Origin: Acidobacteriota bacterium
GTDB taxonomy: Bacteria; Acidobacteriota; Terriglobia; Terriglobales; Acidobacteriaceae
DNA: 57,215 bases
Direction: 5' to 3'
NCBI GenBank assembly: GCA_013289875.1
Contig: JABCZC010000032.1
Coordinates: 1-57,215 of the forward strand
Below the pieces are notes generated by a model that made no database searches, was not told where the DNA came from, and saw nothing but the letters and a program-made list of their open reading frames with translations. This document shows, one piece after another, positions 9,330 through 17,159 of this stretch; the stretch's first letter is position 1, and each line of letters starts with the position of its first letter. Both the position numbers and the translations under genes were made by a program.

Positions 9330-10193
9330 ATGGCCTTCCTTCGCAGCATCGGCGCAACGCTGGAGATGATCAAGTGGGAACACTCGATCTTCGCGCTGCC
9401 TTTCGCGCTCACCGGCGCCATGCTCGCCGCGCATGGTCTGCCGCGTCCGATCCAGATTTTCTGGATCATCGTGTGCATGGTGACCGCGCGCTCGGCTGCC
9501 ATGGCTTTCAATCGCTGGGCCGACGCGTCGCTCGATGCCGCGAATCCCCGCACCCGGTCCCGCGCCATCCCTGCCGGCGCGCTGACGCGCCCCTTCGTCG
9601 CCGGCTTTACCTGTGCCATGGCTGCTCTCTTTGTGCTCGCAGCCGGCCAGTTGAACCGTCTCACGCTCCTGCTCTCGCCGGTGGCGCTGGCAGTGATCCT
9701 GATCTACTCCTACACCAAGCGCTTTACGCGCTGGTCACATCTGGTGCTGGGCATCGCTCTGGGAATTGCTCCGGCCGCGGCGTGGATCGCCGTGCGCGGT
9801 TCGCTCGACGCGCGCATTCTTATCCTCACTCTTGCCGTTATGTTCTGGGTTGCCGGATTCGATCTACTCTATGCCTGCCAGGACGCGGGGCACGACCGCG
9901 ATGCCGGACTGTTCAGCGTGCCTTCGACGTACGGAGTGTGCGCGGCCTTTTGGATTGCCCGCGCAATGCACCTCACCATGATCGCGCTGCTGGTCTGGCT
10001 GGTGCGCATTTTTGCCCTCGGGCCTGCGGCTCTGGTTGGAGTTGGCGTGGTCGGCTCCCTGCTGCTGTACGAGCATTTGATTGTGTCGCCGCGTGACCTC
10101 CGCCGCTTGAACGCGGCTTTTTTCACGATGAATGGCGTAATCTCTGCCGTCTTCTTTCTGTTTGTCGCAGTGGATTTATTGCTTCGCCGGTAA
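9330..10193 (+). CDS. UbiA-family prenyltransferase (MqnP-like, menaquinone pathway)
   Basis: Integral membrane enzyme that attaches a polyprenyl chain to an aromatic acid in quinone synthesis. The 287-residue product has about eight hydrophobic segments. It carries the two Asp-rich motifs of the superfamily: NRWADASLD followed by RTRSRAIPAG (about residues 61-84), and DLLYACQDAGHDRDAGLFSVP (about 175-195). The second motif, with its YxxQD...DxxxGLxSxP form, matches the UbiA-like group linked to the futalosine route of menaquinone synthesis (MqnP). That assignment is inferred, since no other futalosine gene is present in the window. The ATG at 9330 follows GGGAG at 9324. Confidence 0.85.
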   Translation: MAFLRSIGATLEMIKWEHSIFALPFALTGAMLAAHGLPRPIQIFWIIVCMVTARSAAMAFNRWADASLDAANPRTRSRAIPAGALTRPFVAGFTCAMAALFVLAAGQLNRLTLLLSPVALAVILIYSYTKRFTRWSHLVLGIALGIAPAAAWIAVRGSLDARILILTLAVMFWVAGFDLLYACQDAGHDRDAGLFSVPSTYGVCAAFWIARAMHLTMIALLVWLVRIFALGPAALVGVGVVGSLLLYEHLIVSPRDLRRLNAAFFTMNGVISAVFFLFVAVDLLLRR

Positions 10194-10218
10194 GCGACCA
10201 AGAAGTGGTGCAAATAAA

Positions 10219-10246
10219 AGAGCCCACGGCAAATTCCGCGGGCTCT
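10219..10246 (-). terminator. rho-independent terminator of the CsbD gene
   Basis: The arms AGAGCCCACGG (10219-10229) and CCGCGGGCTCT (10236-10246) pair over 11 bases with one mismatch around a 6-base loop. Read on the minus strand the hairpin is followed by TTTTATTTG. It lies 36 bases past the CsbD stop. It may also stop the converging prenyltransferase transcript, but the plus-strand T-tract is poor. Confidence 0.8.
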
Positions 10247-10281
10247 CGTTTCTCCCTTGTAGCTTAGTGGAGGGAAATTGC

Positions 10282-10602
10282 TCAGGCCGGACGGCGCTCT
10301 CTGATCCGATCGTTCTCTCTGGCTTCGTCAATCCGATCGTTTACCTTGTCCTTGATGTTCTGAACAGTGTTAACGACGTTCTGCCGTGCGTTCGAAGCGC
10401 TCTGCTCGCTCTCATGCTTGTGGCGGTCGGTCGCCTCCTGGGCTGCATTCTTGACGTTGCCCCAGGTTTCCTTGGCGGCGCCCTTTACCTGATCGGCGAC
10501 ACCCTGGTTCGCCATTCCCTGGTTTCCAATCGCTTCTCCAACCTTCTCTTTAACCTTGCCGGTCACTTGATCGACTTTTCCGCTTACCTGGTCCTTGTTC
10601 AT
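10282..10602 (-). CDS. CsbD-like stress protein
   Basis: Small, highly charged, soluble 106-residue protein whose first half is a CsbD domain (MNKDQVSGKVDQVTGKVKEK, then VADQVKGAAKETWGNVKNAA). CsbD/YjbJ proteins are abundant under general stress, but their molecular role is unknown. The remainder is hydrophilic and helical (QNIKDKVNDRIDEARENDR). The start ATG is preceded by AGGGG with about eight bases spacing. It lies downstream of the small DUF5670 membrane protein on the same strand, and the two probably respond to the same stress. Confidence 0.88.
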   Translation of the reverse strand: MNKDQVSGKVDQVTGKVKEKVGEAIGNQGMANQGVADQVKGAAKETWGNVKNAAQEATDRHKHESEQSASNARQNVVNTVQNIKDKVNDRIDEARENDRIRERRPA

Positions 10603-10671
10603 GACACTACCCCTGTGTGGTGTATGACAGAGCCGTCGTACCAGCGCTCTGTCTGTTGTCGTGCGTTGTTG

Positions 10672-10824
10672 TCAAAGGGCCGCTCGCCGCCCACTGATAA
10701 GCTGGATCAACAACACTACGAGCGCCAATACCAGCAGTATGTGGATATATGCCCCAATTGCGTGGAAACTGACCAGACCCACAAGCCACAGCACAAGCAG
10801 AATTACGAAAATTGTCCACAGCAT
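10672..10824 (-). CDS. small membrane protein, lmo0937/DUF5670 type
   Basis: A 50-residue protein made of two hydrophobic helices (LWTIFVILLVLWLVGLVS and YIHILLVLALVVLLIQLI) separated by a short FHAIGA turn and ended by SGRRAAL. This matches the widespread small lmo0937/DUF5670 membrane family of unknown function. The frame is open further upstream, but the family begins at MLWTI, so I use the ATG with its first base at 10824. A purine-rich AGAGGA lies about 10 bases upstream. It is divergent from pheA and sits just upstream of the CsbD gene. Confidence 0.8.
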   Translation of the reverse strand: MLWTIFVILLVLWLVGLVSFHAIGAYIHILLVLALVVLLIQLISGRRAAL

Positions 10825-10936
10825 GACGGTTCGTCCTCTTCTTTCGTTCCGCGATTCACTGCTTACAGAGTGGTAAGGTGCACAGCAATCCAATAGGGTT
10901 GCCGTACAATCGAAAATTTGAGGTTCGAAGCGCGCA

Positions 10937-11761
10937 ATGCACATCGCCATTCAGGGTGAGCCAGGCTCATTCAGCCACGAAGCGGCACTGAAATTCTGCC
11001 CGGAGGCAACCATTCTCGCGTGTGCCTTGTCGCCTGAGGTTTTCTCCGCAGTGGGGGAAGGCCGCGTGGATGCGGCCGTGATTCCGATCGAGAATTCGCT
11101 GGCCGGATCGGTCGTCGAACACTACGATCTTCTCCTCACTCACGATGTTTCGGTCGAGCGCGAATTGTTGCTGCGGATTCGCCATAACCTGATCGCCGTA
11201 CCGGGCAGCAGCATCAACCAGATTCATCGTGTGTATTCGCACCCCGTCGCGCTCGCGCAGTGCCGCCGTTTCCTCGAGCAGCATCCGCAGATCGAGGCCA
11301 TCCCGTTCTACGACACCGCGGGCAGCGTGAAGCAGCTCGTGGAGTTGCGCGACCGTTCCTCAGCGGGAATTGCCAGCGCTCAGGCGGCGATTCACTATGG
11401 CGGAGAAATCCTCGCCGCCGAGATCGAGGACAATCCGGAGAACTACACGCGGTTTTTTCTGGTCCGGCGCCGGCAAGAGGTTGCGGTCGATACCGCGGCG
11501 GACAAGGTAAGCCTGGCGTTCACGGTTGAGAATCGTCCCGGAACCCTGGTGGCCGCGCTGCAAATCTTCGCGAATCAGGGAACGAATCTGACGAAGATTG
11601 AGTCCCGCCCCGTGCATGGCAAGCCGTGGCAGTACGTGTTCTATGCCGACTACCAGCTCTCGACGCCGAATTCGGCCGATGCGGCGTGGAGCATGCTGGC
11701 CCGGCACTGTTCAATGGTCAAGGAACTGGGCCGGTACCGTTCCGGGAAGAGGGAAGGCTGA
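10937..11761 (+). CDS. pheA: prephenate dehydratase
   Basis: Converts prephenate to phenylpyruvate, the last committed step toward phenylalanine. The 274-residue monofunctional enzyme has the periplasmic-binding-like catalytic domain (IAIQGEPGSFSHEAAL at the N-terminus, IPIENSLAGSV near 50-60, and NYTRF near 169-173 with the catalytic Thr). A C-terminal ACT domain (AFTVENRPGTL ... NLTKIESRP) is present and would bind phenylalanine for feedback control. The ESRP signature of the regulatory site is intact. There is no chorismate mutase domain, so that activity must be encoded elsewhere. A long hairpin follows the stop. Confidence 0.95.
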   Translation: MHIAIQGEPGSFSHEAALKFCPEATILACALSPEVFSAVGEGRVDAAVIPIENSLAGSVVEHYDLLLTHDVSVERELLLRIRHNLIAVPGSSINQIHRVYSHPVALAQCRRFLEQHPQIEAIPFYDTAGSVKQLVELRDRSSAGIASAQAAIHYGGEILAAEIEDNPENYTRFFLVRRRQEVAVDTAADKVSLAFTVENRPGTLVAALQIFANQGTNLTKIESRPVHGKPWQYVFYADYQLSTPNSADAAWSMLARHCSMVKELGRYRSGKREG

Positions 11762-11772
11762 GGGCATCAACC

Positions 11773-11825
11773 TTGCGATGAAGTTGCCGATGAACTCTGG
11801 GTCTGGAACCCAGGCTTCATCGCAA
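11773..11825 (+). promoter_or_regulatory. long hairpin downstream of pheA
   Basis: Perfect outer stem TTGCGATGAAG (11773-11783) with CTTCATCGCAA (11815-11825), and inner stem CTGGGT (11797-11802) with ACCCAG (11808-11813). There is a 13-base bulge on the left side and one base on the right. No T-tract follows, so it is not a standard rho-independent terminator. It could protect the mRNA end, act as a cis-regulatory RNA, or be a palindromic repeat. Confidence 0.55.
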
Positions 11826-11945
11826 TACGCAGGTGGATCCTACGGAGCAGAAAGGGGCCTTTTCGTAACGCAGGAATGAGAGATCATGAGTTAAGTTATT
11901 GAAAGCTAAACGATTGGGTGGGGATCTCTAAGAATCTTGCGACCA

Positions 11946-11968
11946 TATTAGATGTGTAGCGTCTAATA
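11946..11968 (+). promoter_or_regulatory. candidate lon operator/promoter
   Basis: The 7-bp perfect inverted repeat TATTAGA-N9-TCTAATA ends 27 bases before the lon ATG. TTGCGA (11938-11943) and TCTAAT (11962-11967), spaced 18 bases, could be the -35 and -10 elements, which would put the repeat over the -10 region. It does not match the CIRCE or HAIR heat-shock operators. Confidence 0.4.
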
Positions 11969-11995
11969 TCTAATAATTTGATAAGAAGGCACTCA

Positions 11996-14437
11996 ATGGC
12001 AAGCGATTTCCTAAGCGAGATTCACCCGGGTACCACCAGAAAGCGCGACGAAAACGGCGGAGGCAAGTCCCTGCCGGTGCTTCCTGTTCGCGATACCGTA
12101 TTGTTTCCCCACGCCGTACTGCCCCTGACTGTGGGCCGCGAAAGTTCCATCCAGCTGATCCAGTCGCTCGGAGACGAGAAGACGATCGTGGTGGTGGCGC
12201 AGCGCGATGCGCGCATGGACGCGCCGCAACCCAGCGATCTGCATGCCTACGGCACGCTTGCGACCGTGCATAAGGTCGTCAAAATGCCGAACCAAAGTCT
12301 GTTTGTCTTTACCGAAGGCACGGAGCGCGTGAAGCTTGGCATGTTCTCGCAGATCGAGCCCTTCATGACGGCTTCAGTCGAGCCCGTTCCTGAAATCATT
12401 CCCGAAAAGGGCCCCGAGAACGAGGCGCTGCAGCGAAACGTCTTGTCTGAATTCCAGCAGATTGTTACCTCGTCGCCGACATTGTCCGACGAGTTGCAGA
12501 CGATCGCCATGAATATCGAGGAGCCCGGCCGGCTGGTCGACTTCATCGCGTCGTCGCTGCCGTTTCTGGCTACGACCGACAAGCAGGAACTGCTCGAAAC
12601 GCCTGATGTGAGTGCACGACTGGAACGGATTAACAAGCACCTCGCCAAGGAACTCGAAGTTCAGCAGCTTCGCAACAAGATACAGTCCGAGGTGCAGGAC
12701 CAGGTACAGCAATCGCAGCGGGACTACTATCTGCGCGAGCAGATGAAGGCCATACAGAAAGAGCTCGGCGACGCCGACGAAGGCCAGAAGGATATCGAAG
12801 AGCTGCGCGAGAAGATCGAAGCTGCCGGCATGCCGGAGGAGACGAAGAAAGAGGCTCTCAAGGAGCTGAACCGCCTCTCACGCATGTCGCCCATGGCCGC
12901 CGACTACTCGCTCACGCGCAATTACATCGAATGGCTCGCCGTGCTGCCGTGGTCGAAGTCGTCCGGCAGCGAAGTCGACATCGTGAAGGGCAAGCAGATT
13001 CTCGACGAAGACCACTACGACCTGAAGAAGGTCAAAGACCGCATTCTGGACTACCTCTCTGTCCGCCGTCTCAAGCCGGATATGAAGGGGCCGATCCTGT
13101 GCTTCGTCGGACCTCCGGGCGTCGGCAAGACCTCGCTCGGCCGGTCGATTGCCAAAGCGCTGGACCGAAAGTTCCAGCGCATTTCGCTCGGCGGCATGCA
13201 TGACGAGGCCGAGATTCGCGGCCATCGCCGGACCTACATTGGAGCGCTGCCCGGCCAGATCATCCAGAACCTGCGCCGTGCCGGCACCAACGATCCTGTC
13301 TTCATGCTCGATGAGATCGACAAGCTGGGCCGCGATTTCCGCGGCGATCCGTCCTCGGCGCTCCTCGAGACGCTGGACCCGGAACAGAACAACACGTTCC
13401 GCGACAACTATCTCGACCAACCCTTTGACCTGTCGAAGGTGCTCTTCATCTGCACCGCGAACCAGCTCGACCCGATCCCGGCGCCTCTGCTCGACCGCAT
13501 GGAGATCATCGAGCTGCAGGGATACACGGAAGAGGAGAAGTCGCATATCGCCTTCCGCTACCTGATCCCGCGGCAGATCAAGGAAAACGGCATCCAGGCG
13601 GATAATATCGAGTTCCCTGCGGACTCGATAGGCTACATCGTGCGCCACTACACGCGCGAGGCGGGTGTCCGCAAACTTGAGCAGCTTATCGGCACCGTCT
13701 GCCGCAAGCAGGCCCGCCGGATCGCCGAGGGTCATACTGACAAACTTGTCGTCACCCGCGAGATCATTCAGGAGTTCCTGGGCGGCATCAAGGTTCGCGT
13801 GGACACCGAGATCGCCGAGCGCACCAAGCGTGCAGGCGTGGCCGTTGGTCTTGCCTGGACGCCTGCCGGCGGCGACATCCTGTTCATCGAAGCCAACCGC
13901 ATGAAGGGGAAGGGCGGCTTCAAGATGACGGGTCAGATCGGCGAGGTTATGCAGGAGTCGATGCAGGCCGCGCTCACCTGGGTCCGCTCTAACGCCACGT
14001 CGCTCGGGCTGACGGAAGACTTCACCAACGACACGGATATTCACATCCACGTGCCGGCGGGAGCAATTCCGAAGGATGGTCCCTCAGCGGGCGTGACGAT
14101 GGCGACGGTGCTGGTTTCGCTCATGACCGACAAGCCGGTTCGTCCGCTGACTGCCATGACCGGTGAGATCACGCTCAGCGGAAACGTGCTCCCTGTCGGC
14201 GGCATTAAGGAGAAGTTTCTCGCCGCCAAGCGCGCCGGAGTCAAAGACGTAATCCTGCCCGCCGAGAACCGCCAGAACGTGGAAGAAGACCTGATGCCCG
14301 AGCAGATTGCCGGCGTCAACATCCACTACGCCAGCCGGATCGAAGATGTCCTGGTCGTCGCGCTGCCGAAAACTGAGGCAGAGGAGAAGAAGGACGAGCA
14401 GGTGAGGGAAGAAGTTCTCGAGCACGCGAGTGCCTGA
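11996..14437 (+). CDS. lon: ATP-dependent Lon protease
   Basis: Cytosolic AAA+ serine protease that degrades misfolded and regulatory proteins. The 813-residue product has the N-terminal LON substrate domain ([19 protein letters not shown]) and a coiled middle. The AAA+ module has Walker [10 protein letters not shown], Walker [10 protein letters not shown] and the [16 protein letters not shown] signature. The C-terminal protease has the Ser-Lys dyad (Ser in KDGPSAGVT, Lys in GGIKEK). I use ATG at 11996 because AGAAGG lies at 11983-11988. A TTG at 11978 would add six residues. A hairpin terminator candidate follows the stop. Confidence 0.98.
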   Translation: MASDFLSEIHPGTTRKRDENGGGKSLPVLPVRDTVLFPHAVLPLTVGRESSIQLIQSLGDEKTIVVVAQRDARMDAPQPSDLHAYGTLATVHKVVKMPNQSLFVFTEGTERVKLGMFSQIEPFMTASVEPVPEIIPEKGPENEALQRNVLSEFQQIVTSSPTLSDELQTIAMNIEEPGRLVDFIASSLPFLATTDKQELLETPDVSARLERINKHLAKELEVQQLRNKIQSEVQDQVQQSQRDYYLREQMKAIQKELGDADEGQKDIEELREKIEAAGMPEETKKEALKELNRLSRMSPMAADYSLTRNYIEWLAVLPWSKSSGSEVDIVKGKQILDEDHYDLKKVKDRILDYLSVRRLKPDMKGPILCFVGPPGVGKTSLGRSIAKALDRKFQRISLGGMHDEAEIRGHRRTYIGALPGQIIQNLRRAGTNDPVFMLDEIDKLGRDFRGDPSSALLETLDPEQNNTFRDNYLDQPFDLSKVLFICTANQLDPIPAPLLDRMEIIELQGYTEEEKSHIAFRYLIPRQIKENGIQADNIEFPADSIGYIVRHYTREAGVRKLEQLIGTVCRKQARRIAEGHTDKLVVTREIIQEFLGGIKVRVDTEIAERTKRAGVAVGLAWTPAGGDILFIEANRMKGKGGFKMTGQIGEVMQESMQAALTWVRSNATSLGLTEDFTNDTDIHIHVPAGAIPKDGPSAGVTMATVLVSLMTDKPVRPLTAMTGEITLSGNVLPVGGIKEKFLAAKRAGVKDVILPAENRQNVEEDLMPEQIAGVNIHYASRIEDVLVVALPKTEAEEKKDEQVREEVLEHASA

Positions 14438-14444
14438 GACAAGA

Positions 14445-14474
14445 TGGCCGCTCGGAAAACCATCCGTGCGGCCA
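14445..14474 (+). terminator. probable terminator after lon
   Basis: TGGCCGC (14445-14451) pairs with GCGGCCA (14468-14474), extended inward by CGG/CCG after one mismatch, with loop AAAACCAT. It lies seven bases past the lon stop. The following GTATTGTGTT is only moderately T-rich, so efficiency is uncertain. Confidence 0.45.
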
Positions 14475-14502
14475 GTATTGTGTTAGCCCCCGACTTCGGC
14501 TC

Positions 14503-15168
14503 ATGCTAACGATCGGCCATTCCACGCTCCGCATTGAGACATTTCTCGCCATCCTGCGCGAGAATGGTGTGCGCGTGCTGGCCGACATCCGGAGCATTCC
14601 CAAATCCCGGCACAATCCTCAGTTCGCGCAGGAGAATCTTGCTCCCGCGCTGGACGGCGCCGGTATCGAATACCGCTGGCAGAAGTCCCTAGGCGGTTTG
14701 CGCCACGCCCGTAAGGACTCCATCAACACTGGCTGGCGCAACGCCAGCTTTCGCGGATACGCCGACTACATGCAGACGGCGGAGTTTGCGGCCGCCGTCG
14801 ACGAATTGCTCAGCGCCGGTCCCCACCAGCACATGGTGTTGATGTGCGCCGAAGCTGTGCCCTGGCGCTGCCATCGCTCGCTGGTGGCCGACGACCTCAC
14901 CGTCCGCGGCATTCCCGTCGAGCACATCTACTATGACACTGCTGGCAAAAGTCGCCGCGAGCCGCACAAGCTGACGCCGTTTCTTCGCGTGCAGGAGCGT
15001 CTCTGGTATCCCGCCGAAGACGATCTTTTTGCTACGCTTCCGCCGGCGCCGGAATCGCCGGAGCCGCCAACTGTTTCCTCATCGGCTGCAGCCTCCAGTA
15101 AGTCAGCGAGCGCCAGATCCACTCAAAAGGTCCGAACTGGAAGTGGTCGAGCCACCAAGGCGAAATAA
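14503..15168 (+). CDS. DUF488 family protein
   Basis: Cytosolic protein of the DUF488 family, whose biochemical role is unknown. The 221-residue product has the typical start LTIGHSTLRIETFLAILRENGV, the DIRSIPKSRHNPQF motif, LGGLR, and the CAEAVPWRCHRSLVADDL segment with two conserved Cys. The family domain ends near residue 165. The last ~50 residues are a Pro/Ser/Ala/Lys-rich tail (about 171-221), and its coding sequence is the complement of the 3' end of the convergent DUF418 gene (137-base overlap). No Shine-Dalgarno sequence is evident before the ATG. Confidence 0.82.
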   Translation: MLTIGHSTLRIETFLAILRENGVRVLADIRSIPKSRHNPQFAQENLAPALDGAGIEYRWQKSLGGLRHARKDSINTGWRNASFRGYADYMQTAEFAAAVDELLSAGPHQHMVLMCAEAVPWRCHRSLVADDLTVRGIPVEHIYYDTAGKSRREPHKLTPFLRVQERLWYPAEDDLFATLPPAPESPEPPTVSSSAAASSKSASARSTQKVRTGSGRATKAK

Positions 15169-16315
15169 TAAGCTGCGCGGTCCAGATCGCCAGCACGATG
15201 CCGAACTGACCGGCCCGGCTCACTTTGCCGAAGAACCCCAGCCCCCATCCGTAAAACAAAAACGTGCACACGATGGTATGCGTCAGGTAGTTGGTGAACG
15301 CCATCCGGCCCACCGCACCCAGCCGCCGCCGCACCCCGGGTAGCCATTCTTTCTGGCAGATGAGCATCACCAGCCCGATCCAGAAGAGACAAACTAGGTA
15401 GCTTGCCCAGTAGTTGTACTGGAAGTCGAGAAAGAAGCTCTGGCGGAGATCCCAGTGATGGGAAAACTCCTCGTGCACGCCGAAGGCGATGATGGGAATG
15501 CCCACGAAGAGTCCGAGCCCGATGAACCAGCCATAAACTCGCGCCGGCGCCCGCGCGCTGAACACACCCAGCTTGAACAGCCCCATGCCCACCAGCATCA
15601 GCCCATAGGCGCGCCAGAAAGCCAGAAAGATATTCCCTTGGATCTGATTGCCGAGATTCTCGATGGCCCGCGCTTTCTCCTCGCCCAGCCAGCCGGCGCG
15701 GTGCACCGCAAGGTCCTTCGCAAGGTCTGCCTGCGAGGGCATCCACATGGTCTCGCGCATTTGATCAACTGACTTCTTCGGCCAGTAGGGCATTGAGACG
15801 TAACTTCCCACAAAAAGCGCGGACGACACCGCCGTAAAAAGCAGTCCGGAGATGATCAGCGTCCTGGGCCGCCATTTGCGCGACAGGTAGGCTACCATCC
15901 CGCTCAACGCGTAGGTGAAGAGTATGTCTCCGGTCCACAGCAGATAGCCGTGCAGGCATCCGAAGAGGGCCAGCCATCCCATGCGCCGGTAGTGGATTGG
16001 CCCGGATCGCCGTCCCGATGCTTCGATCCGGCTGGTCATCAGGAGAACACCTGCTCCGAAGAGCATCGAAAAGATGGACATGAACTTCAGGTCGGCGAAG
16101 AGCATGCAGACATACCAGACAGCGTAATTCAGCCCGTGGAGATCGCCGTATGCCGTCGGATTTAAATACGCCTGCCCGATCATGGAGAAATCCTGGATAT
16201 TCATAGCCAGGATTCCCAGCAGCGCCACGCCGCGCATCACGTCGATCGACTGGATGCGCTCTTTTGCGGTCACAGGCCCGGCGGAAACAACGGGCAAGGC
16301 GGCGGGATTTGTCAC
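15032..16315 (-). CDS. DUF418 membrane protein (YeiB-like)
   Basis: Polytopic inner membrane protein of 427 residues. It has about ten hydrophobic segments, the YeiB-type opening RIQSIDVMRGVALLGILAMN, and a C-terminal DUF418 half (GRMAFTNYLTHTIVCTFLFYGWGLG, then GPFEWIWRSLTYWR). Transport or acyl-transfer roles have been proposed for the family; none is established. The open frame extends 62 codons further upstream. GTG at 16315 is preceded by AGGAGG six bases away, and the family domain starts soon after, so I use it. It is convergent with and overlaps DUF488 and is divergent from the MoaD-MoaE gene. Confidence 0.85.
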   Translation of the reverse strand: MTNPAALPVVSAGPVTAKERIQSIDVMRGVALLGILAMNIQDFSMIGQAYLNPTAYGDLHGLNYAVWYVCMLFADLKFMSIFSMLFGAGVLLMTSRIEASGRRSGPIHYRRMGWLALFGCLHGYLLWTGDILFTYALSGMVAYLSRKWRPRTLIISGLLFTAVSSALFVGSYVSMPYWPKKSVDQMRETMWMPSQADLAKDLAVHRAGWLGEEKARAIENLGNQIQGNIFLAFWRAYGLMLVGMGLFKLGVFSARAPARVYGWFIGLGLFVGIPIIAFGVHEEFSHHWDLRQSFFLDFQYNYWASYLVCLFWIGLVMLICQKEWLPGVRRRLGAVGRMAFTNYLTHTIVCTFLFYGWGLGFFGKVSRAGQFGIVLAIWTAQLIISPWWLDHFQFGPFEWIWRSLTYWRLQPMRKQLAAPAIPAPAEA

Positions 16316-16372
16316 GGATTCCTCCTGTATCGACTCTCGCAGTCTACCGCCGCTCGCGTCTGGTACCGAAGT

Positions 16373-16384
16373 GACACTTGTCAG
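16373..16384. promoter_or_regulatory. palindrome in the DUF418/moaDE divergent region
   Basis: TGACA-CT-TGTCA, a perfect 5-2-5 palindrome in the 151-base gap between two divergent genes. It could be an operator serving either gene. Evidence is the symmetry and location only. Confidence 0.25.
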
Positions 16385-16466
16385 CAAAATGAACAAGAAT
16401 CCACCACACGACCCGGAGCCGGGTCCGACTCTGGTTCGTCTAAGGAATGGGTATTCTCTAGATAGC

Positions 16467-17159
16467 ATGCGTGTACGTGTCCTCTTCTTCGGCGTCCTCA
16501 ACGACCTGATTCCAGCACAACCCGGCGAACTCGACCTGCCCGATGGAACTACCGTAGCGGCACTGCTCGACCATTATCGTCATCACGGCACAAATCACAA
16601 CGCCGTCTGGTCGTCGCTCGCGGTCGCGGTGAATCGTGAATATGTAACCGAGTCGCGTCTTTTGAAGGACGGCGACGAAGTGGCTCTGCTGCCGCCGGTC
16701 AGCGGCGGCGCGCCTGACCCCGACGCGCGCGTCTCACTTGTACACCAGCGTATCGATGCCCATACCACCGTTACCGGCCTAGAACGGCCCGAAGACGGCG
16801 CTCTCGTCATCTTCGACGGCATGGTACGCAATCACTCGCGCGGCCGCCGCACGCTGTATCTGGTTTACGAAGCCTACGAAGAAATGGCGCTCACGCAGAT
16901 GCGCGAGCTGGCCTCCAGAGCGCGGGCCGACTTCGCCATCCGCGACGTTGCCATCGTGCATCGCCTTGGCCGGATCGAGATAGGAGAGAGCAGCGTGCTG
17001 ATCGCCGTGGCATCCGCGCACCGGGCAGCTGCTTTTGACGCCTGCCGCTGGCTCATCGACACGCTCAAGAAGACGGTGCCCATCTGGAAGAAGGAGCATT
17101 TCGAAGACGGAGCCGTCTGGGCCGATGGTGAGCCGTTTCCCGCGGAGATCGCGAAGTGA
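16467..17159 (+). CDS. MoaD-MoaE fusion, molybdopterin synthase (MoaX-like)
   Basis: Converts precursor Z (cPMP) to molybdopterin by adding two sulfurs. Residues 1-81 are MoaD (ubiquitin-like, ending LLPPVSGG, Gly80-Gly81). Residues ~87-230 are MoaE with YEAYEEMA, the HRLGRIEIGE segment, and the catalytic region LKKTVPIWKKEHFEDG, where Lys201/202 and Lys208 match the active-site lysines. MoaD must be thiocarboxylated on a free C-terminal Gly, so the internal Gly-Gly implies cleavage after it. Mycobacterium tuberculosis MoaX is such a fusion. I start at ATG 16467 because MoaD begins there. The longer frame from 16182 runs antisense through DUF418. The stop overlaps the GTG of the next gene. 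Confidence 0.9.
   Translation: MRVRVLFFGVLNDLIPAQPGELDLPDGTTVAALLDHYRHHGTNHNAVWSSLAVAVNREYVTESRLLKDGDEVALLPPVSGGAPDPDARVSLVHQRIDAHTTVTGLERPEDGALVIFDGMVRNHSRGRRTLYLVYEAYEEMALTQMRELASRARADFAIRDVAIVHRLGRIEIGESSVLIAVASAHRAAAFDACRWLIDTLKKTVPIWKKEHFEDGAVWADGEPFPAEIAK

Noticed and set aside
10162..10896. 244-codon plus-strand frame across the CsbD and DUF5670 genes
   Set aside because: It overlaps the CsbD and DUF5670 genes, both recognisable on the minus strand. Its product is Cys-rich and patchy.
12878..14050. 390-codon minus-strand frame opposite lon
   Set aside because: It overlaps fully with Lon, whose motifs are unambiguous. The product is Arg/Leu/Val-rich without a recognisable domain.
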